64,000 bases of DNA from Pseudomonas guineae (GTDB lineage Bacteria; Pseudomonadota; Gammaproteobacteria; Pseudomonadales; Pseudomonadaceae): the NCBI RefSeq assembly GCF_900113745.1, contig NZ_FOQL01000005.1, positions 1 to 64,000 on the forward strand, written 5' to 3'. This document shows, piece after piece, positions 32,938 to 42,351 of this stretch (the first letter of the stretch is position 1; each line of letters opens with the position of its first letter). A program made the translations under genes and the position numbers. The notes beneath the pieces are model-generated. The model was not told the origin of the DNA and ran no database searches. It saw nothing but the letters and a program-made list of their open reading frames with translations.

Positions 32938-34860
32938 ATGAGCATTTTCAGCCACTTCCAACAACGTTTCGAAGCGACTCGCCAGGAAGAGCTCTCCCTT
33001 CAGGAGTACCTCGAACTGTGCAAGCAGGATCGCAGCGCCTATGCCTCAGCGGCAGAGCGCCTGCTACTGGCGATCGGCGAGCCTGAACTGCTCGACACGA
33101 CGACCGATTCACGCCTGTCGCGGATTTTCTCCAATAAGGTAATCCGCCGCTACCCGGCCTTTGCCGACTTCCACGGCATGGAAGAATGCATCGACCAAAT
33201 CGTCTCCTACTTCCGCCATGCCGCTCAGGGCCTGGAAGAGAAGAAACAGATTCTCTACCTGCTCGGCCCGGTGGGCGGCGGTAAATCCTCGCTGGCCGAG
33301 AAACTCAAGCACCTGATCGAGAAAGTGCCGTTTTATGCGATCAAAGGCTCACCGGTGTTCGAGTCGCCGCTGGGGCTGTTCAGTGACGCCGAGGACGGTG
33401 CCATCCTCGAGGAAGATTACGGCATCCCGCGGCGCTACCTCGGCAGCATCATGTCGCCCTGGGCGACCAAGCGTTTGCAGGAGTTTGGTGGCGATATCAG
33501 CCAGTTCCGCGTAGTCAAACTCTACCCTTCGATTCTCAACCAGATCGCCGTGGCCAAAACCGAGCCTGGGGACGAGAACAACCAAGATATCTCCGCGCTG
33601 GTCGGCAAGGTGGATATCCGCAAGCTCGAGGAATTTCCACAGAACGACGCCGATGCTTACAGCTACTCCGGCGCACTGTGCCGAGCCAACCAGGGCTTGA
33701 TGGAGTTCGTCGAGATGTTCAAGGCACCGATCAAGGTGCTGCACCCATTGCTCACGGCTACCCAGGAAGGTAACTACAACAGCACCGAAGGCCTCGGCGC
33801 GATTCCCTACAGCGGTATTCTGCTGGCCCACTCCAACGAGTCGGAATGGCACAGCTTCCGCAACAACAAGAACAACGAAGCCTTCATCGACCGCATCTAT
33901 ATCGTCAAGGTACCGTACTGCCTGCGCGTGACCGACGAGATCAAAATCTACGACAAGCTGCTGTTCAACAGTTCCCTGGCCAATGCCCATTGCGCGCCGG
34001 ATACGCTGAAAATGCTCGCCCAGTTCACCGTGCTCAGCCGTCTGAAGGAGCCGGAGAACTCCAACGTCTACTCGAAAATGCGCGTCTATGACGGCGAAAA
34101 TCTCAAGGACACCGACCCCAAGGCCAAGTCGATTCAGGAGTACCGCGACACCGCCGGCGTGGATGAAGGCATGAACGGCCTATCGACCCGCTTCGCCTTC
34201 AAAATTCTCTCCAAGGTGTTCAACTTCGACCCACACGAAATTGCCGCCAACCCGGTGCATCTGCTTTACGTGTTGGAACAGCAGATTGAGCAAGAGCAGT
34301 TCCCCCCCGAGGTACGCGAACGCTACCTGCGCTTCATCAAGGAATACCTGGCGCCGCGTTATATCGAGTTTATCGGCAAGGAAATCCAGACTGCCTATCT
34401 CGAGTCCTACAGCGAGTACGGGCAGAACATCTTCGACCGCTACGTGCTATACGCCGACTTCTGGATTCAGGATCAGGAATACCGCGACCCGGAAACCGGC
34501 GAAATCCTCAACCGCGTAGCCCTCAACGAAGAGCTGGAGAAAATCGAGAAACCCGCGGGCATCAGCAACCCCAAGGACTTCCGCAACGAGATCGTCAACT
34601 TCGTCTTGCGCGCCCGCGCCAACAACAATGGCAAGAACCCGACCTGGCTCAGCTATGAAAAGCTGCGCGTGGTAATCGAGAAGAAAATGTTCTCTAACAC
34701 CGAGGACCTGCTGCCGGTCATCAGCTTCAACGCCAAGGCGAGCAAGGAGGATCAACAGAAACACAACGACTTCGTTACACGCATGGTCGAGCGCGGCTAC
34801 ACCGACAAGCAGGTGCGCCTGCTGTCCGAGTGGTACCTGCGGGTTCGTAAATCGCAATAA
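32938..34860 (+). CDS. prkA: PrkA family serine protein kinase/AAA ATPase
   Basis: 640 aa from the ATG at 32938 (MSIFSHFQQRFEATRQEEL), with GAGG upstream. An AAA-type ATPase region (about 20-390) has Walker A GPVGGGKS at 110-117, followed by a PrkA C-terminal kinase-like domain. The E. coli orthologue YeaG is induced by starvation and acid stress. It heads the conserved prkA-yeaH-spoVR cluster, with a 275-bp upstream region in which I see no convincing sigma-70 promoter, so an alternative sigma factor may drive it (inference). Confidence 0.92.
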   Translation: MSIFSHFQQRFEATRQEELSLQEYLELCKQDRSAYASAAERLLLAIGEPELLDTTTDSRLSRIFSNKVIRRYPAFADFHGMEECIDQIVSYFRHAAQGLEEKKQILYLLGPVGGGKSSLAEKLKHLIEKVPFYAIKGSPVFESPLGLFSDAEDGAILEEDYGIPRRYLGSIMSPWATKRLQEFGGDISQFRVVKLYPSILNQIAVAKTEPGDENNQDISALVGKVDIRKLEEFPQNDADAYSYSGALCRANQGLMEFVEMFKAPIKVLHPLLTATQEGNYNSTEGLGAIPYSGILLAHSNESEWHSFRNNKNNEAFIDRIYIVKVPYCLRVTDEIKIYDKLLFNSSLANAHCAPDTLKMLAQFTVLSRLKEPENSNVYSKMRVYDGENLKDTDPKAKSIQEYRDTAGVDEGMNGLSTRFAFKILSKVFNFDPHEIAANPVHLLYVLEQQIEQEQFPPEVRERYLRFIKEYLAPRYIEFIGKEIQTAYLESYSEYGQNIFDRYVLYADFWIQDQEYRDPETGEILNRVALNEELEKIEKPAGISNPKDFRNEIVNFVLRARANNNGKNPTWLSYEKLRVVIEKKMFSNTEDLLPVISFNAKASKEDQQKHNDFVTRMVERGYTDKQVRLLSEWYLRVRKSQ

Positions 34861-34956
34861 AACGGCCTGACGCTTCAGCTGCCGGCGCTGCAGAGCACGC
34901 AACTATACGGCTATGTATCGACGGCACTTGATACCTGCAGTGCACGGAGGGCAGTG

Positions 34957-36228
34957 ATGAGCCATGTGATCGACCGACGACTGAATGGTAAGAACAAGAG
35001 TACGGTGAACCGCCAGCGCTTCCTGCGGCGTTACCGTGGCCATATTAAGAAGGCCGTGGAAGAGGCGGTCAGCCGCCGTTCCATTACCGACATGGAACAC
35101 GGCGAACAAATCAGCATCCCCGGCCGTGACATCGACGAGCCGGTGTTACACCACGGCCGCGGCGGCCGCCAGACCACCGTGCACCCCGGCAACCGCGAAT
35201 TCACCACTGGCGAGAAGATTGCACGGCCACAAGGCGGGAGTGGCGGTCAGGGTGCTGGCAAAGCGAGCAATTCGGGCGAAGGCATCGATGAGTTCGTATT
35301 TCAGATCACCCAGGAAGAGTTTCTCGACTTTATGTTTGAGGACCTCGAACTACCCAACCTGATCAAACGTCATCTGACCGGTAGCGATACGTTCAAGAGC
35401 GTGCGGGCCGGCATCAGTAACGAAGGTAACCCGTCACGCATCAACATAGTCCGCACCCTGCGTTCGGCCCATGCCCGACGCATTGCCCTGTCCGGCAGCA
35501 GCCGGCACAAACTGAAAGATGCCCAGGCCGAGCTTGAGCGCCTAAAGCTGGAGCAGCCGGATAACCTCGGTGATATTCAAGCGCTTGAAGAAGACATCAG
35601 CAAACTGCGCACGCGGATCAAGCGGGTACCTTTTCTCGATACCTTCGACCTCAAGTACAACCTGCTGGTGAAACAACCCAACCCCAGCTCCAAGGCGGTC
35701 ATGTTCTGCCTGATGGACGTTTCCGGCTCGATGACGCAGTCGACCAAAGATATCGCCAAGCGCTTCTTTATCCTCCTGTACCTGTTCCTCAAGCGGAACT
35801 ACGACAAGATCGACGTGGTGTTTATCCGCCATCACACCAGCGCCAAAGAAGTCGACGAAGAAGAGTTTTTCTACTCGCGCGAGACCGGCGGCACCATTGT
35901 TTCCAGCGCACTGAAATTGATGCAGGAGGTAATGGTCGAGCGCTACCCCGTCAACGAATGGAATATCTACGCCGCCCAGGCCTCGGATGGTGACAACTGG
36001 AATGACGATTCGCCGGTATGCCGGGATATCTTGATCAATCAGATCATGCCGCTTGTGCAGTACTTCACCTACGTTGAGATCACCCCGCGCGAGCACCAAG
36101 CCTTGTGGTTCGAGTACGAACAGGTCAGTGAGGCATTCGCCGACTCCTTCGCCCAACAACAATTGGTTTCCGCAGGTGATATCTACCCAGTATTCCGCGA
36201 CCTGTTCCAGCGGAGGCTTACCACATGA
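34957..36228 (+). CDS. yeaH: YeaH/YhbH family protein (VWA-like)
   Basis: 423 aa from ATG 34957, with GGAGGG 5 nt upstream; the GTG just before it is less likely. Basic N-terminus and a glycine-rich segment near 85-105, then a von Willebrand A-like domain from about 235. The domain has the MIDAS-type motif [10 protein letters not shown] near 250 and [10 protein letters not shown] further on. Partner of PrkA in stress response; its spoVR neighbour overlaps by 4 nt. Confidence 0.9.
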   Translation: MSHVIDRRLNGKNKSTVNRQRFLRRYRGHIKKAVEEAVSRRSITDMEHGEQISIPGRDIDEPVLHHGRGGRQTTVHPGNREFTTGEKIARPQGGSGGQGAGKASNSGEGIDEFVFQITQEEFLDFMFEDLELPNLIKRHLTGSDTFKSVRAGISNEGNPSRINIVRTLRSAHARRIALSGSSRHKLKDAQAELERLKLEQPDNLGDIQALEEDISKLRTRIKRVPFLDTFDLKYNLLVKQPNPSSKAVMFCLMDVSGSMTQSTKDIAKRFFILLYLFLKRNYDKIDVVFIRHHTSAKEVDEEEFFYSRETGGTIVSSALKLMQEVMVERYPVNEWNIYAAQASDGDNWNDDSPVCRDILINQIMPLVQYFTYVEITPREHQALWFEYEQVSEAFADSFAQQQLVSAGDIYPVFRDLFQRRLTT

Positions 36229-37793
36229 CCAATGCCCAAGATAAACGACGCCAACCGATTTCAACCGGCTCGGAGTGGACCTTCGAACTGATTCGCCAAT
36301 ACGACCGCGAAATCAGCCGACTGGCCGAACACTATGCGTTGGACACCTACCCTAACCAGATCGAACTGATCACCGCCGAACAGATGATGGATGCTTACGC
36401 CTCGGTCGGCATGCCGCTGGGCTATCACCATTGGTCCTATGGCAAACACTTCCTCAGCACCGAGAAAGGCTACCAGCGCGGACAGATGGGCCTGGCCTAC
36501 GAGATCGTGATCAATTCCGACCCTTGCATTGCCTACCTGATGGAAGAAAACACCATTTGCATGCAGGCGCTGGTCATCGCCCACGCCTGCTACGGCCACA
36601 ACAGCTTCTTCAAGGGTAACTACCTGTTCCGCACCTGGACCGACGCCAGCTCGATCATCGACTACCTGGTGTTCGCCAAGCAGTACATCATGCAGTGCGA
36701 GGAGCGCCACGGAATTGATGTGGTGGAAGACCTGCTCGACTCCTGCCACGCCTTGATGAACTACGGCGTCGACCGCTACAAGCGCCCTTACCCGATCTCC
36801 GCCGAGGAAGAACGGCGGCGCATGAAGGACCGTGAAGAACACCTGCAGAAGCAGATCAACGACCTCTGGCGTACTATTCCGAAGAGCGCCAGCAAGAGCG
36901 ACGATAAAGACAACACACGTTTCCCCGTCGAACCGCAGGAAAACATCCTCTATTTCCTGGAAAAACACGCGCCGCTGCTGGAACCCTGGCAGCGCGAGAT
37001 CATCCGTATCGTGCGCAAGATCGCCCAATACTTCTACCCGCAGCGCCAGACCCAAGTGATGAATGAAGGCTGGGCGACCTTCTGGCACTACACCCTGATG
37101 AACGACCTCTACGACGAAGGCCTAGTCACCGAAGGCTTCATGATGGAGTTTCTACAGTCGCACACCAGCGTGGTTTACCAGCCACCGTTCGACAGCCCTC
37201 ACTACAGCGGCATTAACCCCTACACACTGGGCTTTGCGATGTACCGCGACATCCGCCGGATATGCGAAGAACCGACCGAAGAAGATCGCCGCTGGTTCCC
37301 TGATATTGCCGGCAGCGACTGGTTGAGCACCCTTAAATTCGCCATGAGCAGCTTCAAGGATGAGAGCTTCATCCTTCAGTACCTGTCGCCGAAGGTAATC
37401 CGCGATCTCAAACTGTTCAGCATTCTCGACGATGATCAGAAAGACGAACTGTACGTCCCGGCGATCCACGACGAACCCGGCTACCAGACCATCCGCGAAA
37501 CCCTGGCGGCGCAATATAACTTGGGCAACCGTGAGCCCAATGTGCAGATCTGGAGCATCGACCGCCGCGGCGACCGGTCGCTGACCCTGCGCCACCAGCA
37601 GCACGAGCGTAAACCGCTGGGCGGCTCTACCGAGGAGGTACTCAAGCACCTACATCGCCTCTGGGGCTTCAATATCCACCTGGAAATGTACCAAGGCGAT
37701 CAGCTGATCGGCACCCAGCACGTACCGCTCCAGCATGACGCGGAACAAGGCAGCGACTATCCGCGCCTCGACCTGATGATTCCGCCCATTTGA
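36225..37793 (+). CDS. SpoVR family protein (YcgB)
   Basis: 522 aa. Full-length SpoVR domain: [21 protein letters not shown] near 36, [20 protein letters not shown] near 125, and ECxH-like histidine/glutamate-rich segments such as [11 protein letters not shown] near 280. Named for Bacillus spore cortex, but in non-sporing Gram-negatives it travels with prkA and yeaH and is stress induced. ATGA overlap with yeaH indicates one operon. Confidence 0.92.
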   Translation: MTNAQDKRRQPISTGSEWTFELIRQYDREISRLAEHYALDTYPNQIELITAEQMMDAYASVGMPLGYHHWSYGKHFLSTEKGYQRGQMGLAYEIVINSDPCIAYLMEENTICMQALVIAHACYGHNSFFKGNYLFRTWTDASSIIDYLVFAKQYIMQCEERHGIDVVEDLLDSCHALMNYGVDRYKRPYPISAEEERRRMKDREEHLQKQINDLWRTIPKSASKSDDKDNTRFPVEPQENILYFLEKHAPLLEPWQREIIRIVRKIAQYFYPQRQTQVMNEGWATFWHYTLMNDLYDEGLVTEGFMMEFLQSHTSVVYQPPFDSPHYSGINPYTLGFAMYRDIRRICEEPTEEDRRWFPDIAGSDWLSTLKFAMSSFKDESFILQYLSPKVIRDLKLFSILDDDQKDELYVPAIHDEPGYQTIRETLAAQYNLGNREPNVQIWSIDRRGDRSLTLRHQQHERKPLGGSTEEVLKHLHRLWGFNIHLEMYQGDQLIGTQHVPLQHDAEQGSDYPRLDLMIPPI

Positions 37794-37950
37794 GCAGCTG
37801 CCCGCGCTGATGCGGCGCAACCAACCGCCTTAAACCCCGCAACGGGCATGCCTCGGTGGAGCTTGAGCGGGCAAAATCGCGCTTGGCCACGGCACTAACC
37901 AGACAGCCATGCCAGCCAGCCGTTATGCTTTGCGCAACGGAGGATTTGGC

Positions 37951-39195
37951 ATGCAGATTTACAAAGTGGGCGGCGCAGTACGCGATCGTTTGTTGCACAG
38001 GCACATCAGTGAAATCGACTGGGTCGTCGTCGGCGCCAGCGCCGAGCAGATGCTCGAATTGGGTTATCGCCCGGTCGGCGCCGACTTTCCGGTGTTTCTG
38101 CACCCGCAAAGCGGCGAGGAGTATGCCCTGGCCCGCACCGAGCGCAAAAGCGGCCATGGTTACGGCGGCTTTACCTTCTTCGCCAGCCCTGAAATCACCC
38201 TCGAAGAAGATCTGATTCGTCGCGACCTGACCGTCAACGCCATGGCTGAAGACGCGCAGGGCATACTGATCGATCCCTATGGCGGCCAACACGACCTCGA
38301 CGCCAAGCTGCTACGGCATGTCTCCCCGGCCTTTGCCGAAGACCCCCTGCGCGTAATGCGCGTCGCGCGTTTTGCCGCCCGCTATGCGCCTCTGGGTTTC
38401 CGCGTGGCCGACGAGACCATGGGCCTGATGCATGAGCTGAGCGAGTCCGGTGAGTTGACCGCCCTGACGCCCGAGCGCAGCTGGAAAGAAATATCCCGCG
38501 CCCTGATGGAGCCGCGTCCTGATGTGTTTATCCAGGTGCTGCGCGAATGCGGCGCCCTGCAGGTCCTGCTACCCGAAGTCGACACACTGTTCGGCATCCC
38601 GCAGCCAGCAGCCCATCATCCGGAAATCGACACTGGCGAGCATGTGCTGAGCGTGCTGCGCCAATGCGCCGAGCACCAACAACCGCTGACGGTACGCTGG
38701 GCCTGCCTGCTGCACGATGTCGGCAAGGGCCTGACGTCCGAAACCGAGTGGCCGCGGCATATTGCTCATGAGGTCAAAGGTTTGAAGCTGATCCGCGCGA
38801 TCAATCAGCGTTGCAAGGCGCCCAAGGATTGCCAGGAACTGGCCCTGCAAGTCGGCGAATTCCACACCCACAGCCATCGCGCCTTGGAGTTGAAGGCTTC
38901 GACGTTGCTGAAACTGCTGCAGAGCTTCGATGTATTCCGCCGCCCGCAGCGCTTTGAAGAGTTTATCGCCGCCTGCGAAATGGATGCGCGCGGTCGGCTA
39001 GGCCTGGAACAACGCCCCTACCCGCAGGCCGACTACCTGCGCGCCGCTATGCACGCAGCCCGCGCGGTAGCAGTGCAACCACTGCTCGCACAGGGATTCA
39101 AGGGCGCGGAACTGGGTGAGGCGTTAAATCGTGAGCGGCTGAATGTACTTACTGCGTTCAAAGCCGACCATGCCGCGCCGCCATCGCAGCACTAG
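37951..39195 (+). CDS. cca: CCA-adding tRNA nucleotidyltransferase
   Basis: 414 aa from ATG 37951 ([15 protein letters not shown]), preceded by GGAGG; upstream in-frame codons are not conserved. Adds or repairs the CCA end of tRNAs. GGAVRD, the metal DxD-like EIDWVVVG, and [12 protein letters not shown] are class II polymerase motifs. The HD domain (HDVGKG near 255) suggests the multifunctional phosphatase/phosphodiesterase form. Its TAG stop overlaps the folK TAG on the other strand in a CTAG. Confidence 0.94.
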   Translation: MQIYKVGGAVRDRLLHRHISEIDWVVVGASAEQMLELGYRPVGADFPVFLHPQSGEEYALARTERKSGHGYGGFTFFASPEITLEEDLIRRDLTVNAMAEDAQGILIDPYGGQHDLDAKLLRHVSPAFAEDPLRVMRVARFAARYAPLGFRVADETMGLMHELSESGELTALTPERSWKEISRALMEPRPDVFIQVLRECGALQVLLPEVDTLFGIPQPAAHHPEIDTGEHVLSVLRQCAEHQQPLTVRWACLLHDVGKGLTSETEWPRHIAHEVKGLKLIRAINQRCKAPKDCQELALQVGEFHTHSHRALELKASTLLKLLQSFDVFRRPQRFEEFIAACEMDARGRLGLEQRPYPQADYLRAAMHAARAVAVQPLLAQGFKGAELGEALNRERLNVLTAFKADHAAPPSQH

Positions 39196-39728
39196 GCAGC
39201 GGGGTAAGCCTGAAGCAACTGCGTTGGCGTCAACGGCTGGTCGCGCCAGCTGAACGCCACCGGGCACAACTGCTGCTCAATCTGTGCTGTCTGCCAGAGT
39301 TCGGCAAAGCTGCGCTGTTGCGCCGGATGCAGAATATCCGGCGCGAGCAGCGAAAGCGGCCAGAGCACAAAAGCATTCTTCAGAATTTCCGCACGCGGCA
39401 GAATCAGGCCGTCGTAATTGCCGACTAAGTCGCCATACAGCAAGACATCGATATCCAGCGGCAAGCCTTTGCGCTCAGGGGCATAGCGGCCGTTGGCAGC
39501 TTCGATAAACTTCAGCCGCCGATCTAGGTCCGCCAGCGACAGCTCGCTATAACCAACCACCACAAGATTGAAGAACGGCCCGCTCTTGATGCCGACCGCC
39601 TGGCTTTCGAATACTGGCGAGCAACGCATCTCGCGCAATAAATCGGCCACGGCTTCGAGCCCGGCATGCAGGTGTATTTCACGATCGATATTGCTACCCA
39701 GCCCCAATAAAACCCGAGTTAGCGACAT
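39192..39728 (-). CDS. folK: 6-hydroxymethyl-7,8-dihydropterin pyrophosphokinase
   Basis: 178 aa from the ATG at 39728 ([17 protein letters not shown]). Transfers pyrophosphate from ATP in folate synthesis. GLGSN, FESQAVG and the signature [20 protein letters not shown] near 85-105 are present. It overlaps folB by about 10 nt, so two consecutive folate enzymes are coupled; the stop overlaps the convergent cca stop. Confidence 0.94.
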   Translation of the reverse strand: MSLTRVLLGLGSNIDREIHLHAGLEAVADLLREMRCSPVFESQAVGIKSGPFFNLVVVGYSELSLADLDRRLKFIEAANGRYAPERKGLPLDIDVLLYGDLVGNYDGLILPRAEILKNAFVLWPLSLLAPDILHPAQQRSFAELWQTAQIEQQLCPVAFSWRDQPLTPTQLLQAYPAA

Positions 39729-40075
39729 CCGCGCTCGATCTCCACACCGACGCCACCGCTGGCCGCTGGCACCGCACCGGGTTTGGTCAGCTTGAGGCGC
39801 ACCCAAGGGATATGGAACTCGCTCATCAGCACCTGCACCAGACGCTCGGCAAAGGTTTCCACCAATATGAATTGCGACTCGCTGGCAAACGCCTGAATAC
39901 GCTGCGAAACACTGGCGTAATCCAGCGCCTTGTCCAGCTCATCGCCGGCCGCTGCGGGACGGTTATCCCAGCCCAGGTACAGGTCCAAACGCAAACATTG
40001 GCGAATGGTCCGCTCCCAGTCGTAGGCACCAATCACTGTGTCGACTTCCAGCCCCTCGATAAAAACTGTGTCCAA
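39719..40075 (-). CDS. folB: Dihydroneopterin aldolase
   Basis: 118 aa with a TTG start at 40075 (reading [21 protein letters not shown], initiator Met), chosen because GGAG lies 7-8 nt upstream and the family begins here. Converts dihydroneopterin to 6-hydroxymethyl-dihydropterin. The catalytic E/Y region [11 protein letters not shown] and LVETFAERL are intact, with a C-terminal [20 protein letters not shown]. Divergent from plsY. Confidence 0.93.
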   Translation of the reverse strand: MDTVFIEGLEVDTVIGAYDWERTIRQCLRLDLYLGWDNRPAAAGDELDKALDYASVSQRIQAFASESQFILVETFAERLVQVLMSEFHIPWVRLKLTKPGAVPAASGGVGVEIERGCR

Positions 40076-40148
40076 GCGCGCTCTCCGCGGCACGACAAGG
40101 CTGTCGCACCTAGTTAGAATCAGGGCTCCCTTGCCCGGAATGGATACC

Positions 40149-40718
40149 ATGTTTTGGCTGCTGGCGACCCTCGCCTACCTGCTCGGCTCGTTGTCCTTTG
40201 CCATTCTGCTCAGCCGCCTGGCCGGCGGACCCGATCCGCGCGCCAGTGGTTCAGGCAACCCTGGTGCCACCAATATGTTCAGGCTAGCCGGCAGACGCCT
40301 GGCCATCCTGACACTACTCGGTGACCTGCTCAAAGGCCTGTTGCCGGTGCTGATCGCCAACCTGCTCGACTTCAGCCTGCAGCAGCAAGCCTGGATCGGT
40401 TTAGCCGCCGTTATCGGCCACATGTACCCGTTGTACTTTAACTTCCATGGCGGCAAAGGTGTCGCCACGGCCGCTGGCATGCTGCTGGGCCTGTATCCGC
40501 CCGCCGCCTTGCTGGCCATTGCTGCCTGGCTACTGACCTTCATCCTGACCCGTACCAGCTCACTGGCGGCGCTGATTGCCACACCACTGACGCTGCCACT
40601 TTTAGCCTGGCAACAACCTGCCGCACTGCTCCCCGTCTGCGCGCTGACCGGACTGATCGTCTGGCGGCACCGGAGCAATTTACGCGATCTGCTCGCCGGC
40701 CGTGAGCGGCATTTCTAA
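40149..40718 (+). CDS. plsY: Glycerol-3-phosphate acyltransferase PlsY
   Basis: 189-aa inner-membrane protein using acyl-phosphate to acylate glycerol-3-phosphate, the first phospholipid step. Start at ATG 40149 ([17 protein letters not shown]); the ATG three codons upstream is also possible. Family motifs [31 protein letters not shown] and a final [12 protein letters not shown] are present, with about five to seven spans. Convergent with tsaD. Confidence 0.94.
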   Translation: MFWLLATLAYLLGSLSFAILLSRLAGGPDPRASGSGNPGATNMFRLAGRRLAILTLLGDLLKGLLPVLIANLLDFSLQQQAWIGLAAVIGHMYPLYFNFHGGKGVATAAGMLLGLYPPAALLAIAAWLLTFILTRTSSLAALIATPLTLPLLAWQQPAALLPVCALTGLIVWRHRSNLRDLLAGRERHF

Positions 40719-40763
40719 ACCCGCACGCCGAGCCAGTCTCATCACGCGAGCACCGCGCCACAC

Positions 40764-41789
40764 TTACAGCCCCGGCAGTTGCTCCATCGGCCAACGCGCC
40801 TGCACCTTGATACTCAAATCCTCATGCTGCCCCGCCAGCAAGCGCTGGCAGCCGGCGTAGGCGATCATCGCGCCGTTATCGGTGCAGAATGCCGGGCGCG
40901 CATAGAACACTTCGCCCTTCAGCTCAGCGAGCATTTTCTCCAGCGACTGGCGCAGCGCCTGGTTGGCACTCACACCGCCGGCGATCACCAAATTATTCAA
41001 CCCAGTTTGCTTAAGCGCACGCTTGCACTTGATGGTGAGGGTATCGACCACTGCCTGCTGGAACGCCAAGGCAATGTCGCAACGAGTCTGCTCGGAGTTG
41101 TCACCTGCGGCCTGGCACTGCTGCCAAGTATTCAGGGTAAAGGTCTTCAGGCCGCTGAAGCTGAACTCCAGCCCAGGACGGTCGGTCATCGGCCGGGGAA
41201 ACTTGAAGCGCCCTGGCGTGCCGCTCAGCGCTAATTTGGCAATCTCCGGCCCCCCCGGGTATTGCAATCCCATTAGCTTAGCCGTCTTGTCAAACGCCTC
41301 ACCGGCTGCATCGTCAAGGGACTCACCGAGCAACTGGTAAAGGCCGATACCATCGACCCGCACTAACTGGGTATGGCCGCCTGACACCAACAAAGCGACG
41401 AATGGAAAAGCCGGCGGTTGCTCCTCCAGCATCGGCGCCAGCAAATGACCCTCCATATGATGCACGCCGAGCGCCGGAATGCCCCAGGCGAACGCCAACG
41501 CCTGCGCACAGGAAGCGCCTACCAGCAGCGCGCCGACCAAGCCGGGGCCTGCGGTGTAGGCGATAGCCTCGATGTCTGAATTACGCTTGCCTGCCTCCTC
41601 GAGAACCTGGCGGATCAGTGGCAGCATGCGTTTGACGTGATCGCGCGACGCCAACTCCGGCACTACACCGCCATAGGCGCGGTGCAGGTCAATCTGGCTA
41701 AACAGCGCATCGGCCAGCAGGCCCCGCTCGCTGTCGTAGAGGGCGACACCGGTTTCGTCGCAAGAGGTTTCCAATCCCAGAACCAGCAT
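40764..41789 (-). CDS. tsaD: tRNA N6-threonylcarbamoyladenosine transferase TsaD
   Basis: 341 aa from ATG 41789 ([19 protein letters not shown]). With TsaB/TsaE it installs t6A37 on ANN-reading tRNAs. ASKHA fold with metal-binding HHMEGHL near 109-115, SGGHTQL and the C-terminal [12 protein letters not shown]. Divergent from rpsU, as in E. coli and relatives. Confidence 0.95.
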   Translation of the reverse strand: MLVLGLETSCDETGVALYDSERGLLADALFSQIDLHRAYGGVVPELASRDHVKRMLPLIRQVLEEAGKRNSDIEAIAYTAGPGLVGALLVGASCAQALAFAWGIPALGVHHMEGHLLAPMLEEQPPAFPFVALLVSGGHTQLVRVDGIGLYQLLGESLDDAAGEAFDKTAKLMGLQYPGGPEIAKLALSGTPGRFKFPRPMTDRPGLEFSFSGLKTFTLNTWQQCQAAGDNSEQTRCDIALAFQQAVVDTLTIKCKRALKQTGLNNLVIAGGVSANQALRQSLEKMLAELKGEVFYARPAFCTDNGAMIAYAGCQRLLAGQHEDLSIKVQARWPMEQLPGL

Positions 41790-41882
41790 GGGCTTTGCCT
41801 TTGTAGTAGAGTGTGCAACTTCGAAGGCGCGCATGATAATGGCGGCTACCGCACGCCGGCCAGCGCTTTTCGATCAGAGGCT

Positions 41883-41911
41883 TTGCATTCCTCGCGACGA
41901 GGCGGTAACAT
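41883..41911 (+). promoter_or_regulatory. Promoter of the rpsU-dnaG-rpoD operon
   Basis: TTGCAT (41883-41888), a 17-bp spacer and TAACAT (41906-41911) lie about 85 bp before the rpsU ATG, downstream of the divergent tsaD start. Good spacing and position; sequence match is moderate. Confidence 0.55.
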
Positions 41912-41995
41912 CCGCAACCCTTAAAAACTACGTTCTCCAGCGCCATCTGCCAGGAGTAACGTTACTCACCGGTAATGAAAGAAGGTACGCCCTGG

Positions 41996-42211
41996 ATGCC
42001 AGCCGTCAAAGTTAAAGAGAACGAACCCTTCGACGTAGCTCTGCGTCGTTTCAAGCGCTCCTGTGAAAAAGCCGGTGTTCTGGCTGAAGTTCGCAGCCGT
42101 GAATTCTACGAGAAGCCGACTTCCGAGCGTAAGCGCAAAGCAGCAGCCGCTGTTAAGCGTCACGCCAAGAAAGTGCAGCGCGAGCAGCGCCGCAGCGTTC
42201 GCCTGTACTAA
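41996..42211 (+). CDS. rpsU: 30S ribosomal protein S21
   Basis: 71 aa, the usual size. Starts [21 protein letters not shown] and ends in a very basic tail ([13 protein letters not shown]). First gene of the macromolecular synthesis operon. AAGG lies about 12 nt before the ATG, a slightly long spacing. Followed by two hairpins that likely limit read-through into dnaG. Confidence 0.96.
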   Translation: MPAVKVKENEPFDVALRRFKRSCEKAGVLAEVRSREFYEKPTSERKRKAAAAVKRHAKKVQREQRRSVRLY

Positions 42212-42232
42212 TCAGTACAAGCAGCGCCTGAT

Positions 42233-42255
42233 ACCCGGCTTCGGCCGGGTTTCGC
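42233..42255 (+). terminator. First hairpin after rpsU (UUCG tetraloop)
   Basis: ACCCGGC-TTCG-GCCGGGT is a 7-bp stem with a very stable C(UUCG)G loop, followed by TTCGCTTTT. Its position matches the partial terminator known between rpsU and dnaG in E. coli. Confidence 0.8.
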
Positions 42256-42260
42256 TTTTA

Positions 42261-42304
42261 GACTCCGCGTAACCTTCGGGCGACGACCGGAGTCTTTTAG
42301 TTTT
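42261..42304 (+). terminator. Second hairpin in the rpsU-dnaG gap
   Basis: GACTCCG (42261-42267) pairs with CGGAGTC (42288-42294) across a 20-nt loop and is followed by TTTTAGTTTTT. With the preceding hairpin it forms a tandem terminator; some read-through must occur to express dnaG unless there is another promoter. Confidence 0.7.
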
Positions 42305-42351
42305 TGCCCCTACCTGTTCTGCCTCAGCGCACAACAGTATCCTGAGCGCCT

